DNA of 64,000 nucleotides from Labilibaculum sp. (GTDB taxonomy: Bacteria > Bacteroidota > Bacteroidia > Bacteroidales > Marinifilaceae), in the NCBI RefSeq assembly GCF_963664555.1, contig NZ_OY761461.1:248001-312000 (forward strand), read 5' to 3'. A program made the translations under genes and the position numbers. Below the pieces are notes generated by a model that did not search any database, had not been told where the DNA came from, and saw nothing but the letters and a program-made list of their open reading frames with translations. Below are positions 9,744 to 23,188 of this stretch, piece by piece; positions within the stretch are counted from its first letter, which is position 1, and each line of letters opens with the position of its first letter.

Positions 9744-10263
9744 ATTTTATTTTTCGCTCGAGAATGCCTTCCACCTCAAAATATTTATCAAATTCTTTCG
9801 AGTGTGTTTCAATATACTCCTTAAAGCTTTTCGAGTTGGGAAACACCTTGTTAAACTGATCTTTTGATAAAAAGAAGACTTTGTAACGATTCCCGGCAAT
9901 TGGCTTGTAGCGGTAAATCATAAAGCCTTTATCATTTTCAGAACCAATAAATTCCATGTTCAAATAAACGTTCCCGTTAACTTCCGATGAAAACATTCTA
10001 ATGTTGATAATTGATTCAATATACTTGGATGAGTCTGCGGTTTCTTTTAATTGAACAAGGTACTCGGTATCATTAAAAGGAATCACTTCGATATAACCTG
10101 ATGCTTCTTCTTTTTTATTCTCGGAACTAAGAATCCATTCTCCCAATAAACTTTTTTCGATTACAGAATTACCCGAAGGCGATATTGGTACTTTCGATTC
10201 ATAATGATTACAAGAAGTCAAAACTAAAATTCCCAATAGTAGTAACAGCACTTGTTTTTTCAT
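9742..10263 (-). CDS. Lipoprotein of unknown function
   Basis: The 173-residue product has a clear lipoprotein signal, MKKQVLLLLLGILVLTSC, with Cys at 18. The mature part begins with about 20 polar residues. It then continues as a probable beta-rich domain (LLGEWILSS, GYIEVIPFNDTEYLVQLKE, GNRYKVFFLSKDQFNKVF), reminiscent of small lipocalin-like lipoproteins that start with a GxW motif. I do not recognise a specific family. It lies 13 bases downstream of the sirtuin gene on the same strand, so the two are probably one transcript. Its function cannot be inferred from the sequence. Confidence 0.75.
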   Translation of the reverse strand: MKKQVLLLLLGILVLTSCNHYESKVPISPSGNSVIEKSLLGEWILSSENKKEEASGYIEVIPFNDTEYLVQLKETADSSKYIESIINIRMFSSEVNGNVYLNMEFIGSENDKGFMIYRYKPIAGNRYKVFFLSKDQFNKVFPNSKSFKEYIETHSKEFDKYFEVEGILERKIK

Positions 10264-10276
10264 AACTCAATGGTAT

Positions 10277-10957
10277 TTAATGAAGAAGTTCGAACAGTTT
10301 TTCCATTCCAACACTCGCCTTTTCTCTAATATAAGTAATATTTCTGTTTGATCGCATTAATGGCTGATTAGGATCGATAACATAAACAGGTGTTTTATTT
10401 GGAATATAGTCGATTAAACCTGCTGCCGGATACACATTTAATGAAGTTCCAACAATCACAAAAACATCCGCTTTACTAACAATAGCCACCGCTTCGCTAA
10501 TTGCCGGAACATTTTCTCCAAACCACACAATATGAGGCCTCAATGGTGAACCTTTTTCACAAGTGTCGTTTAAACTTAGTTCCCAATGATCTAGATCATA
10601 AATTAATTTAGGATCAACTGTACTTCTAGCCTTCTTTAACTCACCGTGAAGATGCAATACATTTGAACTTCCGGCTCGTTCATGCAAATCATCAACATTC
10701 TGAGTAACAATTTCAACCTCATACTGTTTTTCAAGTTCTGCAATAAGAAAATGCCCCTTATTAGGCAAGCAATCAAACAATTGTTTACGACGTTCGTTGT
10801 AAAATTGATGTACTAAATTTGGATTTTTTTTCCATGCTTGAGGACTGGCAACTTCCATTACATCGTATTGCTTCCAAAGACCACCCATGTCACGAAATGT
10901 TCGAATACCACTTTCAGCACTCATGCCGGCACCGCTTAATACAACTAACTTTTTCAT
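10277..10957 (-). CDS. cobB: Sir2-family NAD-dependent protein deacylase (sirtuin), class III type
   Basis: The protein (226 residues) has the sirtuin NAD-binding signature GAGMSAESGIRTFRD at the start. QNVDDLHERAGS follows around residue 86, then the catalytic His in LHLHGE (His 104), and RPHIVWFGENVP. Tyr 53 and Arg 56 in FYNERR match the YxxR pair that defines class III sirtuins, whose members remove succinyl or malonyl groups. The zinc-ribbon cysteines are almost all absent: the segment after LHGE reads KKARSTVDPK and only one Cys (NDTCEKG) remains. It should act in the cytoplasm on acylated lysines. Confidence 0.92.
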   Translation of the reverse strand: MKKLVVLSGAGMSAESGIRTFRDMGGLWKQYDVMEVASPQAWKKNPNLVHQFYNERRKQLFDCLPNKGHFLIAELEKQYEVEIVTQNVDDLHERAGSSNVLHLHGELKKARSTVDPKLIYDLDHWELSLNDTCEKGSPLRPHIVWFGENVPAISEAVAIVSKADVFVIVGTSLNVYPAAGLIDYIPNKTPVYVIDPNQPLMRSNRNITYIREKASVGMEKLFELLH

Positions 10958-11068
10958 ACAATAAATAGATCTTTTCGACTCAATTTAGTCATAAAATAAG
11001 GTCGTTCAAAATTTATCAATTCAGGCAATTATCTCTTTAAACAAATTAAAGCAAATATGAGCATATAT

Positions 11069-11914
11069 TTATTTTGCTAACTTTTTAAAATCACTCCCCA
11101 AAAATCTGTCGGTTCGCTTGCCTTTTACCATATGGTAATCGAAATAATAAAACTTTGAGTCGTCGGTACCAATAAGTATTTTAAAACATCTGGCCTTGTT
11201 TTTAGTTTTTTCGGGGCCAACTTTATGCAAAAAGATAATATCGTTGTTCTTATTTCGAATGGCTTCCTCAATTTCATTGGCTTCTACCAATTTCACTTTG
11301 CCAGGATATATCTTTCGTATTTTAGCTGTGGAATTAACGTTATCATCCATCTCATTCTTTAGCAAATAGAGAGTTTTGTCTTTAGTTTCGGAACTGTTTT
11401 TATTGTAGTATTTCAGTATGTTTTCAGATATAATGTCAGAATTTTTAGTCACCAGTGCAATATGGTTTTGCATAAACAGAACCAAAGAGGTGAGTTTATA
11501 AATGTAACTTTCTTCATCAACTTGCACATACGATAATGGGATTGAACACAGGTCAGGCATATCACCAATAACATTTGCCTGTCCTCCCAAAAGCAGACTT
11601 AAAAAATTGTACTTGGCATTGGTTTTGTCTTTATTAAAAGTAACAATACTTGTTACTAAAAATGAATACTTAGGATTGAATCGTTGTTTTTCGAATTCTG
11701 CGTTCGAAATAAATTCATACTCGGTAATGGTCCAGTTTTGTTTAACCGCTTCTTTTATTTTGTCATTAAAATCGGAAAACAGATTATCTTCCAAAACCAC
11801 AAGTGTTTTTGTGTTGTGAAATCTATTGTAGTCAGATGCGCTTGGCAAGTGTTCTTGTGAGAATGACTGGATTCCTGCCAGACAAATTGCGATTGTTATA
11901 ATGATTCTATTCAT
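11069..11914 (-). CDS. Secreted or periplasmic protein of unknown function
   Basis: This 281-residue protein has an N-terminal signal peptide (MNRIIITIAICLAGIQSFSQ, cleavage likely after the SFS-Q region) and no membrane segment afterwards. The mature protein contains alternating strands and helices (TKTLVVLEDNLFSDFNDKIK, KYSFLVTSIVTFNKDKTNAK, NDIIFLHKVGPEK) and no motif I can assign. It looks like one of the many conserved Bacteroidota envelope proteins without a known role. It is separated from its neighbours by more than 100 bases on both sides and is divergent from dnaG. Confidence 0.65.
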   Translation of the reverse strand: MNRIIITIAICLAGIQSFSQEHLPSASDYNRFHNTKTLVVLEDNLFSDFNDKIKEAVKQNWTITEYEFISNAEFEKQRFNPKYSFLVTSIVTFNKDKTNAKYNFLSLLLGGQANVIGDMPDLCSIPLSYVQVDEESYIYKLTSLVLFMQNHIALVTKNSDIISENILKYYNKNSSETKDKTLYLLKNEMDDNVNSTAKIRKIYPGKVKLVEANEIEEAIRNKNNDIIFLHKVGPEKTKNKARCFKILIGTDDSKFYYFDYHMVKGKRTDRFLGSDFKKLAK

Positions 11915-12151
11915 GGGTTTACATCTTGATAATGTGTTGACTTGCTTGTTTTTTTATGGTTTTAATACAAATTCAAGTATTGAATTTAATCAAATAAATT
12001 ATGTCCATCAAAATGTAGAGCGAATTGTTGTTGGTATTATTTTCGATTCCGGAAGAATTTTCAAGAGAATGATTACATGGTTTTTCTGATTGGGTTTAAT
12101 TTAGAATTTCTAAAATCTGCCGATCTTTCCATTTTTATCAATCTTGTTTCC

Positions 12152-12159
12152 TATTTTTG
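12152..12159 (+). promoter_or_regulatory. Bacteroidota -7 element directly before dnaG
   Basis: TATTTTTG matches TAnnTTTG exactly and ends five bases before the ATG at 12165. It lies inside the longer open frame that begins at 12144, which supports 12165 as the true start and suggests a very short leader. Confidence 0.5.
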
Positions 12160-12164
12160 TTGCT

Positions 12165-14120
12165 ATGATTGATCAGTCAACAGTTGCACGAATTTTCGAC
12201 TCTGCCGAAATTGCCGAAGTAGTTTCCGATTTCGTGACTCTAAAAAAAAGAGGGGTTAATTTCCTGGGATTGTGTCCTTTTCATAACGAAAAGTCGCCAT
12301 CCTTTACCGTTTCTCCTGCCAAAGGCATTTACAAGTGTTTTGGTTGTGGAAAAGGTGGAAATTCCGTGAACTTTATTATGGAACATGAGCATCTCGATTA
12401 TGTGGGTGCATTAAAATATCTGGCGAAAAAATACCACATCGAGGTTGTTGAAAAAGAGCTTTCGCCCGAACAGGAACGACAAAAGAATGATCGGGAGAGT
12501 ATGATGATTGTGAATTCTTTTGCTCAAAAATCATTTACCCAGAATTTGTATGAGCATGCTCAAGGCATGGCCATAGGAATGGGATATATGCGGGAACGCG
12601 GATTTCGAGATGATATTATTAAGAAGTTTCAGGTCGGTTATTGTTTAGATGCTTGGGATGCTTTTTCGAATCATGCTCTTGATTGTGGTTATAAAAAGGA
12701 ATATCTGGTGAAAACCGGATTAAGCATCGAAAAAGAAAACCGATTGCTCGACCGCTTTCGCGGAAGAGTTATTTTTCCGATTCACGGAATTGCAGGCCGG
12801 GTTCAGGCATTTGGTGGTAGAATACTTAAAAATGATGCCAAAGCAGCCAAATATTTAAATTCCCCCGAATCAGAAGTATATCACAAAAGCCGGATTTTGT
12901 ACGGCATTTTTCAGGCTAAGAAATCCATCGTTCAAAACGAAAAGTGTTTTTTGGTTGAAGGCTACACCGATGTACTTTCATTTCATCAGGCAGGAATCGA
13001 GAATGTTGTTGCTTCATCGGGAACGGCTCTTACAGCCGATCAAATTCGTTTGATTAAACGGTTTACCAATAACATTACCATTATATACGATGGCGATGCC
13101 GCAGGTATTAAAGCTTCACTTCGGGGAATCGATTTGGTATTGGAACAGGAAGTGAACGTAAAAGTTTTACTATTGCCTCAAGGCGAAGATCCTGATTCAT
13201 TTTCCAGAACTATGGGAGCAAGTGAATTAATGGAATACATCGAGAAGAATGAGAGTGATTTTATTGTTTTCAAAACCAATCTTCTTTTAAAAGATGCAAA
13301 AGATGATCCGGTAAAGAGAGCCAATCTTATTATCGATATTGTGCGTTCCATTGCCATAATTCCAGATGGTATTGTTCGTGCGGTTTATGTGCGGGAGTGC
13401 AGTAATATATTAAATGTGGATGAAAGAGTATTGTATACCGAAATCAATAAAATAATTCATAGAGTAAAAGAAGATAGCTGGAAGAATGAACAAAGATCCA
13501 ATTTACCGGAAGATCAGACTACAGATAAGTTGTCGGAGAATTCTGCATTTCTGCGTTCAGCAAATGAATGTGATTTGGAGGAACGGGCATTGGTTCGAAT
13601 ATTGCTCAATTTTGGAAGTGAAATTCTCTATAGTCAGAAAGACGAAGCCGGAAATGAAGAGCAGTTGCTGGTTGGACAGTATATTATTACAGAGCTCTCC
13701 AATGATGAACTGGAATCAGTCAATCCGTTGTATCAATTGGTATTCGATCAGTACGGTGAAAATATGGAAAAAGAAGATTTCAATACAAAAACCTTCTTTC
13801 GCGATCATCCCAATGAGAAGGTAAATCAGTTAGCTGCCGATATTCTTAGCGAACCCCATCAATTAAGCGGTTTGTGGACCCGTAACGAAAGTGTTGTCGA
13901 ATCAGAGGAAATGAAACTGAAAGAGATCGTTCCTAAATTGGTGAATGAATACAAAGGGAAAAAGGTTCGTTTGTTAATGAAGGAGGTTATGCAGGAAATG
14001 CAGAAAGCTCAGGATACCGGTAATGCCGATCGAATGATGGAACTGATGAAGCAAAAAATGGTGCTCGATCAAATAAAAAATGCGATTTCAAAAGAACTGG
14101 GAAATCGAACCATATCATAG
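12165..14120 (+). CDS. dnaG: DNA primase
   Basis: DnaG makes RNA primers for the replisome. Starting at the ATG at 12165 (MIDQSTVARIF) gives 651 residues. The frame extends to 12144, but that start would lie upstream of the -7 element. The N-terminal CHC2 zinc finger is intact: Cys and His in LCPFHNEKSPSF, then YKCFGCGKGG. The Toprim domain has EGYTDVLSFHQAG and the metal-binding YDGDAAGIKASLRGID. The C-terminal third is helical and less conserved, as expected for the helicase-binding region. The flavoprotein gene follows 21 bases later. Confidence 0.96.
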   Translation: MIDQSTVARIFDSAEIAEVVSDFVTLKKRGVNFLGLCPFHNEKSPSFTVSPAKGIYKCFGCGKGGNSVNFIMEHEHLDYVGALKYLAKKYHIEVVEKELSPEQERQKNDRESMMIVNSFAQKSFTQNLYEHAQGMAIGMGYMRERGFRDDIIKKFQVGYCLDAWDAFSNHALDCGYKKEYLVKTGLSIEKENRLLDRFRGRVIFPIHGIAGRVQAFGGRILKNDAKAAKYLNSPESEVYHKSRILYGIFQAKKSIVQNEKCFLVEGYTDVLSFHQAGIENVVASSGTALTADQIRLIKRFTNNITIIYDGDAAGIKASLRGIDLVLEQEVNVKVLLLPQGEDPDSFSRTMGASELMEYIEKNESDFIVFKTNLLLKDAKDDPVKRANLIIDIVRSIAIIPDGIVRAVYVRECSNILNVDERVLYTEINKIIHRVKEDSWKNEQRSNLPEDQTTDKLSENSAFLRSANECDLEERALVRILLNFGSEILYSQKDEAGNEEQLLVGQYIITELSNDELESVNPLYQLVFDQYGENMEKEDFNTKTFFRDHPNEKVNQLAADILSEPHQLSGLWTRNESVVESEEMKLKEIVPKLVNEYKGKKVRLLMKEVMQEMQKAQDTGNADRMMELMKQKMVLDQIKNAISKELGNRTIS

Positions 14121-14141
14121 AATCTAATAAAACACATATAT

Positions 14142-14654
14142 ATGAAGACCATATTTATTGAATCTAAAGAGCAAATCGACGAAATTATCAACTCATGCGA
14201 TACCTGCTTTTTGGGAGTAGTCGATCCGGAAAACAAACCATATGTTATTCCTATGAACTTTGGCTTTCACGATAATTACATTTATTTACACGGAGCAGGT
14301 TTTGGAAAACTAATAGATTGTTTAAAATTGAACCCGGAAGCATGTGTTACTTTTTGCACACCTCCAGTTTTGGCTTATCAGGATGTGCACATGGCATGCA
14401 GTTACCGCATGAAAGGAAAAAGTGTTGTGGCACGTGGTCCTATCGAGTTCATTATCGATATGGATCAAAAAGTTGATGCGCTGAACATTACCATGGCTAA
14501 TTATACAGATCACAAATTCACCTACAACACGCCAGCCGTTCGTAATGTAGAAGTATACCGTATGAAAATTGACGAAATTACCGCTAAGGAATTTGGTGCG
14601 CCGCATGGCAACAATTTCCCCTGGCAAATGAAAAGAGACAATAAAGAATCTTAA
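14142..14654 (+). CDS. Pyridoxamine-phosphate-oxidase-fold flavoprotein (Nim-like)
   Basis: The 170-residue protein has the split-barrel FMN-binding fold. Visible features are CDTCFLGVVDPENKPYVIPM at the start, then YIYLHGAGFGKLIDCLKLNP, and VTFCTPP in the middle. This pattern fits the pyridoxamine 5'-phosphate oxidase superfamily, near the nitroimidazole-reductase (NimA-type) group. It probably binds FMN or a similar flavin in the cytoplasm; its substrate is unknown and drug resistance should not be assumed. It follows dnaG by 21 bases and is closed by a terminator. Confidence 0.82.
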   Translation: MKTIFIESKEQIDEIINSCDTCFLGVVDPENKPYVIPMNFGFHDNYIYLHGAGFGKLIDCLKLNPEACVTFCTPPVLAYQDVHMACSYRMKGKSVVARGPIEFIIDMDQKVDALNITMANYTDHKFTYNTPAVRNVEVYRMKIDEITAKEFGAPHGNNFPWQMKRDNKES

Positions 14655-14672
14655 AAAGACCTATAATACAGC

Positions 14673-14704
14673 AAGCCTTCTCATCTCGGGAAGGTTTTTT
14701 TTAG
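14673..14704 (+). terminator. Intrinsic terminator after the Nim-like flavoprotein gene
   Basis: AAGCCTTC pairs with GAAGGTTT (one G-U) across TCATCTCGG and is followed by T residues. It closes the dnaG-flavoprotein unit. Confidence 0.8.
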
Positions 14705-14707
14705 TTT

Positions 14708-14864
14708 AGGGCGTTTCCCTCATAAATTCGGGTCAGGCTTTCCGTTTCTACTCCTCGCTATACTCTTTTCTGTATTGTTGCTGTTTTCTTAAAACTTATC
14801 CATTTCCAATTATTTGTTTCATTTTAATTTCGCAGTGAAGTATCCACTACAATCCTTAACCCAG
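14708..14864. repeat. Dispersed intergenic repeat, copy A
   Basis: The stretch starts GGGCGTTTCCCTC, continues GGTCAGGCTTTCCGTTTCTA and CTCCTCGCTATAC, and ends CCACTACAATCCTTAACCCA. The same ordered blocks recur at 29091-29205. The two copies share the flanking blocks but differ in the middle. This resembles the REP-like non-coding elements often found between Bacteroidota genes. No open frame is present. Confidence 0.55.
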
Positions 14865-15597
14865 TACATTTCAAGTTTTGCTTTTTAAATTTTCATTAGC
14901 ACTTCTTAATACAACTTATAAATACAGGCTGTATTTTTGTTTCGGAGATTAAATCATTTTCATTTCCAGGTTAAAAAAATGCATGTTTGGGGCAAAAAGT
15001 ACAGTAGAGTTTTTCTTTTTTGATTTTATCGAAAAACATTTGCTCAGGTTTCCAGCGAGTTAAGTTAATGTTTCAAAATACTTTTAAAAATGATTAGGAA
15101 TTGGGAGAAATAATGGTTTATCTTTGCACCGCTTTCAACGGAAGGTGCCTGGTTTTTTTAGTGTTTTTGGGAGTGATTTTGATTTCACAAAAGCCTTGGT
15201 TTATTTTTTTGAATTTTTTTTACTTTGGGATTAGGATATGTTGAATTAAATGATTTATCTTTGCACCCGCTTTAAGAGTTAACGAACTCGTGAGCCACTA
15301 GGAAACGTGGGGTTTGCAGTGAGATTAGCTTGAAAAAAAAAGTTAAAAAAAGATTTGCAAGTTTAGGATTTATTTCTTTATCTTTGCACTCGCTTTTAGG
15401 GACAGCAACGGCTGTCTTGTTAAGAATGAAATTTTAGAACGGGTTGCCTTTTTAAGTAAGGGAAAAACGGCCGGGAAAAGTTCTTTGAAAATATTGGAAA
15501 CAACAAGTTAGGTAAATACAAGAATAATACCTTGTCAATAAAGAATTACGATAACTTTAATACATTCATGAGCAGAATTATAACAAAAGTTTTTATA
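14865..15597 (+). promoter_or_regulatory. rRNA operon leader region with three tandem promoters
   Basis: This 730-base stretch holds no gene. Three copies of TATCTTTGCAC occur at 15119, 15256 and 15379, each followed closely by a GCTTT block. TATCTTTG matches the Bacteroidota -7 consensus. The last copy also has TTTG at 15354-15357, with an ideal 21-base spacer. A further -7-like TATTTTTG lies at 14932-14939. A boxA-like block at 15480-15503 sits about 95 bases before 16S. The layout fits a strong, multiply initiated rRNA promoter region. Confidence 0.75.
15480..15503 (+). promoter_or_regulatory. boxA-like leader element of 16S
   Basis: GTTCTTTGAAAATATTGGAA is nearly repeated before 23S at 17445-17467 (GTTCTTTGACATATTGAAAC). 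Placement ahead of both large rRNAs and similarity to boxA suggest an antitermination or processing signal. Confidence 0.55.
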
Positions 15598-17117
<1,520 letters not shown>

Positions 17118-17259
17118 TAGAGATTGGAAGTATTAATATAGATATTGTAGTTCGATAAGGAATTGCTCTGTATTTCCTGACTGATTGTTTTCATAAATTT
17201 ATTTATACCATAACCCATAGCGTTAGGGTGTTTTCACCGCTAAGCTGATAGGTAGTAAT

Positions 17260-17333
17260 AGTCCTGTAGCTCAGTTGGTTAGAGCACTACACTGATAATG
17301 TAGGGGTCCGCAGTTCAAATCTGCGCAGGACTA
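17260..17333 (+). tRNA. tRNA-Ile (GAT)
   Basis: The cloverleaf folds with acceptor AGTCCTG/CAGGACT, anticodon GAT in ACTGATAAT, and T-arm CGCAG-TTCAAAT-CTGCG. CCA is not encoded. It lies in the 16S-23S spacer. Confidence 0.96.
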
Positions 17334-17345
17334 CACAACGTTTAT

Positions 17346-17419
17346 GGGGGATTAGCTCAGTTGGCTAGAGCGCCTGCCTTGCACGCAGGAGGTCATCGGT
17401 TCGACTCCGATATTCTCCA
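17346..17419 (+). tRNA. tRNA-Ala (TGC)
   Basis: Acceptor GGGGGAT pairs with ATTCTCC (two G-U pairs), anticodon is TGC in CCTTGCACG, and the T-arm is ATCGG-TTCGACT-CCGAT. CCA is not encoded. It lies 12 bases after tRNA-Ile in the rRNA spacer. Confidence 0.96.
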
Positions 17420-17444
17420 CAGAAATACAAATGGTGTATTTAAA

Positions 17445-17467
17445 GTTCTTTGACATATTGAAACAAA
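17445..17467 (+). promoter_or_regulatory. boxA-like element before 23S
   Basis: GTTCTTTGACATATTGAAAC matches the block at 15480-15503 in the 16S leader with only small differences, and lies about 80 bases before 23S. Confidence 0.5.
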
Positions 17468-17544
17468 ATTAAAGTAGAAGTAACAAAAGTAAAGAAACAG
17501 GGATGAATTTCGGCAACGAGATTTATTTTTTGTTAACACAATAA

Positions 17545-20412
<2,868 letters not shown>

Positions 20413-20523
20413 GAGTGCGGGGTTCATCGCTGAATTTTTTCGGATGCTATTTTTACTTTAATTTTTTTGATATGTCTATGATATAATCTTGCGGGTGTAA
20501 GCTCAATATTAGATTAATGATTT

Positions 20524-20632
<109 letters not shown>

Positions 20633-20635
20633 TTT

Positions 20636-20676
20636 TAAAAGAGTCTTGTTCCAATGGGAATGAGACTCTTTTTTTA
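20636..20676 (+). terminator. Intrinsic terminator after the first 5S gene
   Basis: AAAGAGTCT pairs with AGACTCTTT around a loop that can itself partly pair, followed by a T tract. The second 5S gene lies beyond this terminator. Confidence 0.85.
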
Positions 20677-20763
20677 TGAAATATATTTTTGTACCGGAGT
20701 AACCGGTGCAATTGGAACAATATATCTTTTTTTGATAAAAGTCAAAAAAGGATCAAAAGAATT

Positions 20764-20872
<109 letters not shown>

Positions 20873-20878
20873 TTTTAA

Positions 20879-20914
20879 AGAGTCCTGCCCGTGAAGGTGC
20901 AGGACTTTTTTATT
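20879..20914 (+). terminator. Intrinsic terminator after the second 5S gene
   Basis: AGTCCTGC pairs perfectly with GCAGGACT around a ten-base loop and is followed by six T. Confidence 0.88.
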
Positions 20915-21467
20915 ATATAAAGTCGTGTTTCTTATCCAATGATTTGGATTCATTTTAAGGGTGTAGGAGTTATTTTTTGATCAATAAATTACAATTCCAA
21001 TTTTTGTGGCATGAATTCAAACAAAGATGATTACAAACTGCTGTTCCAGTTATTTTTCCAGAAGTGATATTTTCCAGTTTAGTGATTGCAAAAGTAATTA
21101 TTGATGAATTTCATGTTCAAATCTGAGCTTATGATGAATGGACGAAAATGCAAATAGTCATTGCTGGTATGCCAAATATAAACTTTGATACGATAAGTGA
21201 AGCGTAAAAATAACAGTCAATCATCTTTATATTGGGAATTTGCTTTCATAATCTTCAATCAGTTGGAAAAGACGTTCAGAATGTTTTTTAGGCTCAATGG
21301 TACTGAAGGTTGAAGAGGTAGGATTTAAAGCTTTAAATCCTGTGTTTAGAGGGCTGAGGGATGTCGACTTTTTTCTTTTTCAACGATCAAAAATATATGC
21401 TTAAAATTAAATACCCACAACATTGCGACTTGATCCTCTATTTTTATGAATCCGGAAACAGATTCCA
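20915..21467. other. Gene-free stretch with a possible decayed coding remnant
   Basis: No intact gene is visible in these 550 bases. From 21012 a start followed by NSNKDDYKLLFQLFF breaks at a stop. A shift across a T run continues PEVIFSSLVIAKVIIDEF, and then more stops follow. The pieces look like the opening of a transposase-like or other protein that has decayed, but identity cannot be settled by eye. Confidence 0.35.
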
Positions 21468-21509
21468 ATAAAAAAAAACAAAGCAGCTACAACATTGTTG
21501 TAACTGCTT
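21468..21509 (-). terminator. Intrinsic terminator of the CAT tRNA
   Basis: On the minus strand AAGCAGTTACAAC pairs with GTTGTAGCTGCTT (one mismatch) around AAT, followed by a T-rich run at 21480-21468. It lies 12 bases after the tRNA. Confidence 0.82.
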
Positions 21510-21517
21510 GATATTGG

Positions 21518-21594
<77 letters not shown>

Positions 21595-21695
21595 TCGAAA
21601 AACTAGTACAATAAAAGCAATGTTTTATCTTTGTTTTCGGTGTGCAATATTACATATTTGTATTGAATAATTCAATATTTAAAACCACTTTTTTT

Positions 21696-22319
21696 ATGCA
21701 AAAATACAATTCAGTTCCAAATATAGTTTTCGATTTTGGGGGTGTGCTCCTTAATATTAATACTGATCAGGCAGTTAGGAGTTTTAAAGAAATCGGACTA
21801 ACTGATATTAACGTGGTGAAAAATGAATATCGAACTAATGGTTTGTTTGATCGTTTGGAAAAAGGAACAATAAGTGCTGATCAGTTTAGACTTGAAATCA
21901 GAGAGCATATTAATAGGAAGGTTACCGATCAACAAATTGATATGGCCTGGAATTCTATGCTTTTAGACCTTCCTTATGAGCGTTTAGAGATGCTTGAAAT
22001 GCTTAAAAGGAATCATAGGATATTTCTCCTTAGCAATACAAATATAATTCACTGGAAAGCTTATATGGGAATGATTAAAAAGGTTCATGGTGTCTGTCTT
22101 TCCGATTTCTTCGAAAAAGATTATTATTCTCACAATATGGGATTGAGAAAGCCGGATCCTAAAATTTATACAACCCTTCTTGAAAATGAAGGATTAATTG
22201 CTTCAGAAACTTTATTTATTGATGATATGATGGTTAATACTGAAGCGGCTAAATTGCTAGGTATGAAAGCACACCATTTGAATTTAGAAAAGGGAGAAAC
22301 GATTCTTGATTTGTTTTAA
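21696..22319 (+). CDS. HAD-superfamily hydrolase, subfamily IA (YihX-like phosphatase)
   Basis: The frame opens at 21642, but the ATG at 21696 (MQKYNSVPNIVFDFGGVLLN) puts the catalytic motif at the usual distance from the start, giving 207 residues. Motif I is DFGGVL, where the second acidic residue is Gly, as in the YihX glucose-1-phosphatase group. Motif II Ser/Thr lies in FLLSNTN, motif III Lys in RKPDPKIY, and motif IV Asp pair in LFIDDMMVN. A small alpha-helical cap lies between motifs I and II. It should be a soluble phosphatase; its substrate is not known. It is convergent with the next gene, with only 13 bases between them. Confidence 0.87.
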   Translation: MQKYNSVPNIVFDFGGVLLNINTDQAVRSFKEIGLTDINVVKNEYRTNGLFDRLEKGTISADQFRLEIREHINRKVTDQQIDMAWNSMLLDLPYERLEMLEMLKRNHRIFLLSNTNIIHWKAYMGMIKKVHGVCLSDFFEKDYYSHNMGLRKPDPKIYTTLLENEGLIASETLFIDDMMVNTEAAKLLGMKAHHLNLEKGETILDLF

Positions 22320-22332
22320 AAATAAAGGACTG

Positions 22333-23118
22333 TTATTTCTTGCGGAAGCTTCCCATTGTATTGTCGTAATTGATATAATACAATCCATTTTGCAATCCTT
22401 CTAATTTTATTTTATTGCCAAAGCCTTTAAAGACAATATTTCCATAGTTATCGTATATTTCGTAAAGAGTTTTATGGGTGAATAGCAATTCATCTTTTAC
22501 TTTTTCGGGACCAAATGTAATTGTAGCTAAGGCAGATTGATATTTAATATCTGGCGAATACTTTGGAGTTCCAGTATAATCGACCTGATAAATTCTGAAA
22601 ATATTTTCCCCCGAATGCGGGCGAACATCAAGTTGATATTTATTCAATTGAGGATTTCCAATTCCTTCCACTTCACCAATTGTGATCCATTTGTTCCAGC
22701 GATATTGCTGAACGATAAACGGCAAGGAGCCACGTTCATCTTTAGTAGTCCAATTTAGAATTCCTTTTTTGTCAATTACAGCGTTTTGCAAGCTGAATGA
22801 ACTTACGGGTTTAATTGCTTCAGGATTAATAACTTTGGGTAGACATCCATTTTTACAATGGAGTGTGATATTAATTTTTTCACCTATTTGGAAATTGAAT
22901 TTAGATAAATCAATTTCAAAAGCACTGCTGTTGATTTCATCATTAGTGGTTTGGCCATTTACAGTTACTTCGAAAACACAAAATCCCACTCCTGAGTCAG
23001 AGAAAGGGTTCATTACGTAAACATTTTTGCCTAGAAAGATTCCGCTTAGTTCGAGTTTATCTCCGTAAGCAAAATTAAAAAGGAAAAGAAAAATGAATAG
23101 TATGACTTTGTTTTTCAC
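22333..23118 (-). CDS. Secreted protein with C-terminal sorting-like domain, unknown function
   Basis: The 261-residue protein has a signal peptide (MKNKVILFIFLFLFNFAYG) and a beta-rich body: SGIFLGKNVYVMNPF, an immunoglobulin-like stretch with two Cys in LHCKNGCLPK, then INWTT-type strands. The last 50 residues (LYEIYDNYGNIVFKGFGNKI, then LEGLQNGLYYINYD) resemble the type IX secretion C-terminal domain, in which a strand, turn and G-x-Y-x-I pattern repeat. It is therefore likely exported and perhaps surface-attached, but that is inference. It lies upstream of no partner gene; ispG is on the same strand 70 bases before it. Confidence 0.65.
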   Translation of the reverse strand: MKNKVILFIFLFLFNFAYGDKLELSGIFLGKNVYVMNPFSDSGVGFCVFEVTVNGQTTNDEINSSAFEIDLSKFNFQIGEKINITLHCKNGCLPKVINPEAIKPVSSFSLQNAVIDKKGILNWTTKDERGSLPFIVQQYRWNKWITIGEVEGIGNPQLNKYQLDVRPHSGENIFRIYQVDYTGTPKYSPDIKYQSALATITFGPEKVKDELLFTHKTLYEIYDNYGNIVFKGFGNKIKLEGLQNGLYYINYDNTMGSFRKK

Positions 23119-23188
23119 TATGTAAAATAATATTGATCTAACTGCAAGATACTAAAACAAAGAGTGATAAAAAAAAGTTTGAAATGGT

